Part shown: piece after piece, positions 32,954-34,568 of the stretch | Layout: the number at the start of each line of letters is the position of its first letter | How positions within the stretch are numbered: the first letter of the stretch is position 1 | Assembly: GCA_015295985.1 (NCBI GenBank) | Contig: DVDX01000082.1 | Location: 1 to 34,568, forward strand | DNA: 34,568 nucleotides | Reading direction: 5' to 3' | Source of the DNA: Synechococcus sp. M44_DOE_062 | GTDB lineage: Bacteria; Cyanobacteriota; Cyanobacteriia; Thermostichales; Thermostichaceae | Position numbers and translations under genes: made by a program | Notes under the pieces: generated by a model | What the model was told of the DNA's origin: nothing | The model's input: only the letters and a program-made list of their open reading frames with translations | Databases searched by the model: none

Positions 32954-34327
32954 TCAGCTCGGAAATTGGAAAGAAGAGTAAGGGAGAGGAAATCTAGGTT
33001 CGCTAGGAGCACTTTGAGAATCCCATCTCTTGTGATCCGTTGGAAATGAAAATGATAAGTTTAGCTGTTCAGGATCTGGTGCAAATGCGCTTAAGACCAA
33101 GTAAAAGACGAGATTAATGCACTCTTCACTTTCTGTAGCAACTTGCCGTTCCGAGAAGCGAATCACGACCCAGCCCCTATCCGCTAGATGAGTATCACGC
33201 CTGTTCTGTTTGCAATCGTTTATGGTATGTATTGGAGAACGCCAGTTGCCCTCAAGAAACCAGGGCTCATCAATCTCAATGTCAATAAGTAAGCTTTGTC
33301 TATTTCTAGATACCTGCATTGCAATATCAGGTGTGTAGCCTTTATGGTAGTAGCCACTCCATCCTTGTGCTTGTATGCTAATGGCTGCATTCTGCGGAAA
33401 CAGAGTAACTTCAAAGCCATACCTCTCTAGACTTTTCACTCGCTTCCTTAAAACATCTCGAAGGAAGTTATCGAATCTCCCGGATCGAGCATCAGAAGAT
33501 GCATTAGGACGCAAGCTTTGTTGCCTAAAACTCAGCCTTACGACCTCATCTTTGTGCTTTCTTTTAATGGCCTCACATTCTGCTTCCCACTGCCGTAAAG
33601 CTTCCTGATATTTCTCCCAATGCCTTCTTCCGATGAACGTACACTCTTCCTGCCAGCGGCGTAGGATTTCTTGACATCTCTCTTCATGCTTTCTTCTGAG
33701 ATCTTCGCACTCTGCCTCCCACTGCCGCAGGGCTTCTTGATGTTCTCTCAGTCTTTCTTGGTGGGCTTGGTTAAGGATTGCGCACTCTTCCTGCCACCGG
33801 CGCAGGTCGGTCTCTTGGTACCTCCTCAGGTCTTCTTCATGCCTTCTTCTGAGATCTTCGCACTCTGCTTCCCACTGCCGTAGGGCTTCTTGATGTTCTC
33901 TCAATCTTTCTTGGTGGGCTTGGTTAAGGACTGCACACTCTTCCTGCCACTGGCGTAGTGTAGTCCCTTGATATCTCCTCAAGTCTTCTTCGTGAATTCT
34001 TTTGAGATCTTCGCACTCTGCTTCCCACCGTCGCAGCGCTTCCTGATGTTCTCTCAGTCTTTCTTGGTGGGTTTGTCTAAGGGATTCACATTCTGACTCC
34101 CAATGGCGCAGATCTTCCTCATATTTTTGTTGGTGAACCCTTCTGATCCCCTCACATCTTACTTGCCACCAATGAACATCCTCCTGATATTTACTTAGTT
34201 TTGCTCGATGAGCCTGGATGAGAGCTTCGCATTCTGCTTCCCAGCAACGCAGAGCCTCTTCATGTTCCCTTATTCTTTCTGCTCTTTCTCTCTCGTATTT
34301 TTCTTTTCTCATATGTCCATGATTCAT
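32954..34327 (-). CDS. Ten-repeat W-x3-C-x6-H coiled-coil protein with C-terminal nuclease-like domain
   Basis: I do not recognise this as a named gene. Residues about 22-260 hold ten tandem helical repeats of 22, 25 or 26 residues, each with W-x3-C-x6-H (for example WEAECEDLRRRH, and WQEECAVLNQAH with one variation). All are strongly helical, charged and likely coiled coil. Residues about 284-415 form a globular domain: RFDNFLRDVLRKRVKSLERYGFEV, then GYTPDIAM (D334), LLIDIEIDEPW (D349, E351, D353, E354), SPIHTIND, an RRDTHLADRGW helix and VVIRFSERQV, ending with EECINLVFYL. This order, D ... (D/E)x(D/K) ... R-x5-7-GW-x-V-RF, is like PD-(D/E)XK nucleases, but the usual Lys of the E-x-K is Asp here. 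ATG is at 34327. It overlaps the gene before it by 68 bases in another frame. No GGATCC occurs in it. Confidence 0.75.
   Translation of the reverse strand: MNHGHMRKEKYERERAERIREHEEALRCWEAECEALIQAHRAKLSKYQEDVHWWQVRCEGIRRVHQQKYEEDLRHWESECESLRQTHQERLREHQEALRRWEAECEDLKRIHEEDLRRYQGTTLRQWQEECAVLNQAHQERLREHQEALRQWEAECEDLRRRHEEDLRRYQETDLRRWQEECAILNQAHQERLREHQEALRQWEAECEDLRRKHEERCQEILRRWQEECTFIGRRHWEKYQEALRQWEAECEAIKRKHKDEVVRLSFRQQSLRPNASSDARSGRFDNFLRDVLRKRVKSLERYGFEVTLFPQNAAISIQAQGWSGYYHKGYTPDIAMQVSRNRQSLLIDIEIDEPWFLEGNWRSPIHTINDCKQNRRDTHLADRGWVVIRFSERQVATESEECINLVFYLVLSAFAPDPEQLNLSFSFPTDHKRWDSQSAPSEPRFPLPYSSFQFPS
33698..34080 (-). repeat. 153-base direct repeats inside the coiled-coil gene
   Basis: The string GAGATCTTCGCACTCTGC begins at 33698, 33851 and 34004, exactly 153 bases apart each time (51 codons). 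The first two copies are near-identical over their full length on inspection; the third is partial and more diverged. Each 51-residue unit comprises two W-x3-C-x6-H modules. The similarity at silent sites suggests recent expansion. Confidence 0.85.
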
Positions 34328-34568
34328 AAAGAAAACGCGCTAGCGTTGTAACACTGCCAATGCCTACCGCAACAACGAACGCTGGAGCCCCTGCAACAAT
34401 CAAGCCAACGAGCACAGCAACCCCAGCACCAGCTGTTACTGCCGACCGCAGCTTGCTCATCAAAGGCTGAGGCAACTCAGGTAGATTTGGCCTAATTGGG
34501 CGCTTCGGCATTGAGGGTAGTTCAGGTTCCCTTGGGCGCTCCGGCATCCGTGGTGGCTCCGGCTCCGG
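34260..34568 (-). CDS. Proline-rich membrane protein, N-terminus beyond window edge
   Basis: The frame is open through the right edge (upstream residues visible are PEPEPPR), so the ATG at 34547 is probably not the start. The visible part is a Pro/Glu/Arg repeat region (PERPREPELPSMPKRPI and so on), then a hydrophobic region of about 45 residues with two likely membrane helices (AVTAGAGVAVLVGLIVAG and APAFVVAVGIGSVTTLA). A very basic tail, YEKRKIRERKSRKNKGT, follows. It ends at 34260, inside the start region of the coiled-coil protein, which lies in the +1 frame. The basic tail and the coiled-coil start read the same A-rich DNA in two frames. I infer a membrane anchor that may work with the next gene; function unknown. 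Confidence 0.65.
   Translation of the reverse strand, partial: PEPEPPRMPERPREPELPSMPKRPIRPNLPELPQPLMSKLRSAVTAGAGVAVLVGLIVAGAPAFVVAVGIGSVTTLARFLYESWTYEKRKIRERKSRKNKGT

Noticed and set aside
33698-34080. CRISPR-like direct repeats
   Set aside because: The units are 153 bases, adjacent without unique spacers, and encode in-frame protein repeats.

Overview
The window reads as chromosomal DNA of a unicellular cyanobacterium, most likely a thermophilic Synechococcus of the hot-spring A/B' type. That placement is inference from gene content and one motif; I ran no search. The cyanobacterial markers are a complete kaiABC clock operon, the pilMNOQ cluster, a CGLD27/Ycf36 protein, a Psb32-type TPM protein, an IctB-type carbon-concentration gene and a P-II gene behind an NtcA box. 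The DNA is GC-rich and dense in the palindrome GGATCC, usually as GGGATCCC. I count about 99 by eye where roughly ten would be expected. It appears to play the part that HIP1 (GCGATCGC) plays in other cyanobacteria; HIP1 itself I saw only about once.

Layout. 1-6.5 kb (minus strand): a coiled-coil protein cut by the left edge, a membrane-anchored Ig-like/cytochrome c protein, then pilQ, pilO, pilN and pilM, the inner-membrane platform and outer-membrane secretin of type IV pili (motility, DNA uptake). 6.6-10.4 kb (minus): a Uma2-family protein and a very compact kaiA-kaiB-kaiC operon. 10.4-15 kb (plus): nucleoside hydrolase, pgsA, ruvC, a LON-domain protein, a CGLD27 protein and ribF. 15-18.2 kb (minus): moaE and cobS, overlapping by 4 bases, then a decayed IS200/IS605-type remnant, then a long conserved-looking protein of unknown function. 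18.4 kb: tRNA-Thr(UGU). 18.5-20.6 kb (minus): psb32-like gene and glcE. 21.1-24.6 kb (plus): ctaC-ctaD-ctaE, an aa3-type cytochrome c oxidase. 25-26 kb (minus): holA. 26.9-32.8 kb (plus): ictB, glnB, two tandem ammonium transporter genes and ispD. 32.9-34.6 kb (minus): an unusual pair, a proline-rich membrane protein that runs off the right edge, overlapped out of frame by a 457-residue protein made of ten W-x3-C-x6-H helical repeats and a nuclease-like C-terminal domain.

How the genes fit together. pilMNOQ form one machine. kaiABC form the clock, with kaiA and kaiB so close that they are probably co-translated. ictB (inorganic carbon), glnB (carbon/nitrogen sensor) and the two amt genes (ammonium uptake, normally blocked by P-II proteins) form a carbon/nitrogen neighbourhood with a perfect NtcA box before glnB. 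The other genes are ordinary housekeeping genes in short runs.

The best candidate for an undescribed system is the right-edge pair. Its tandem repeats look recently expanded, it lacks GGATCC, its base composition is lower in GC, and its domain combination is one I do not recognise from any named family. Other points worth checking are the GGATCC motif itself, the IS remnant 33 bases upstream of cobS, a near-identical tract shared by the two amt genes, a base-composition break inside pilQ, two strong inverted repeats between ctaD and ctaE, and a perfect AT-rich palindrome upstream of the psb32-like gene.
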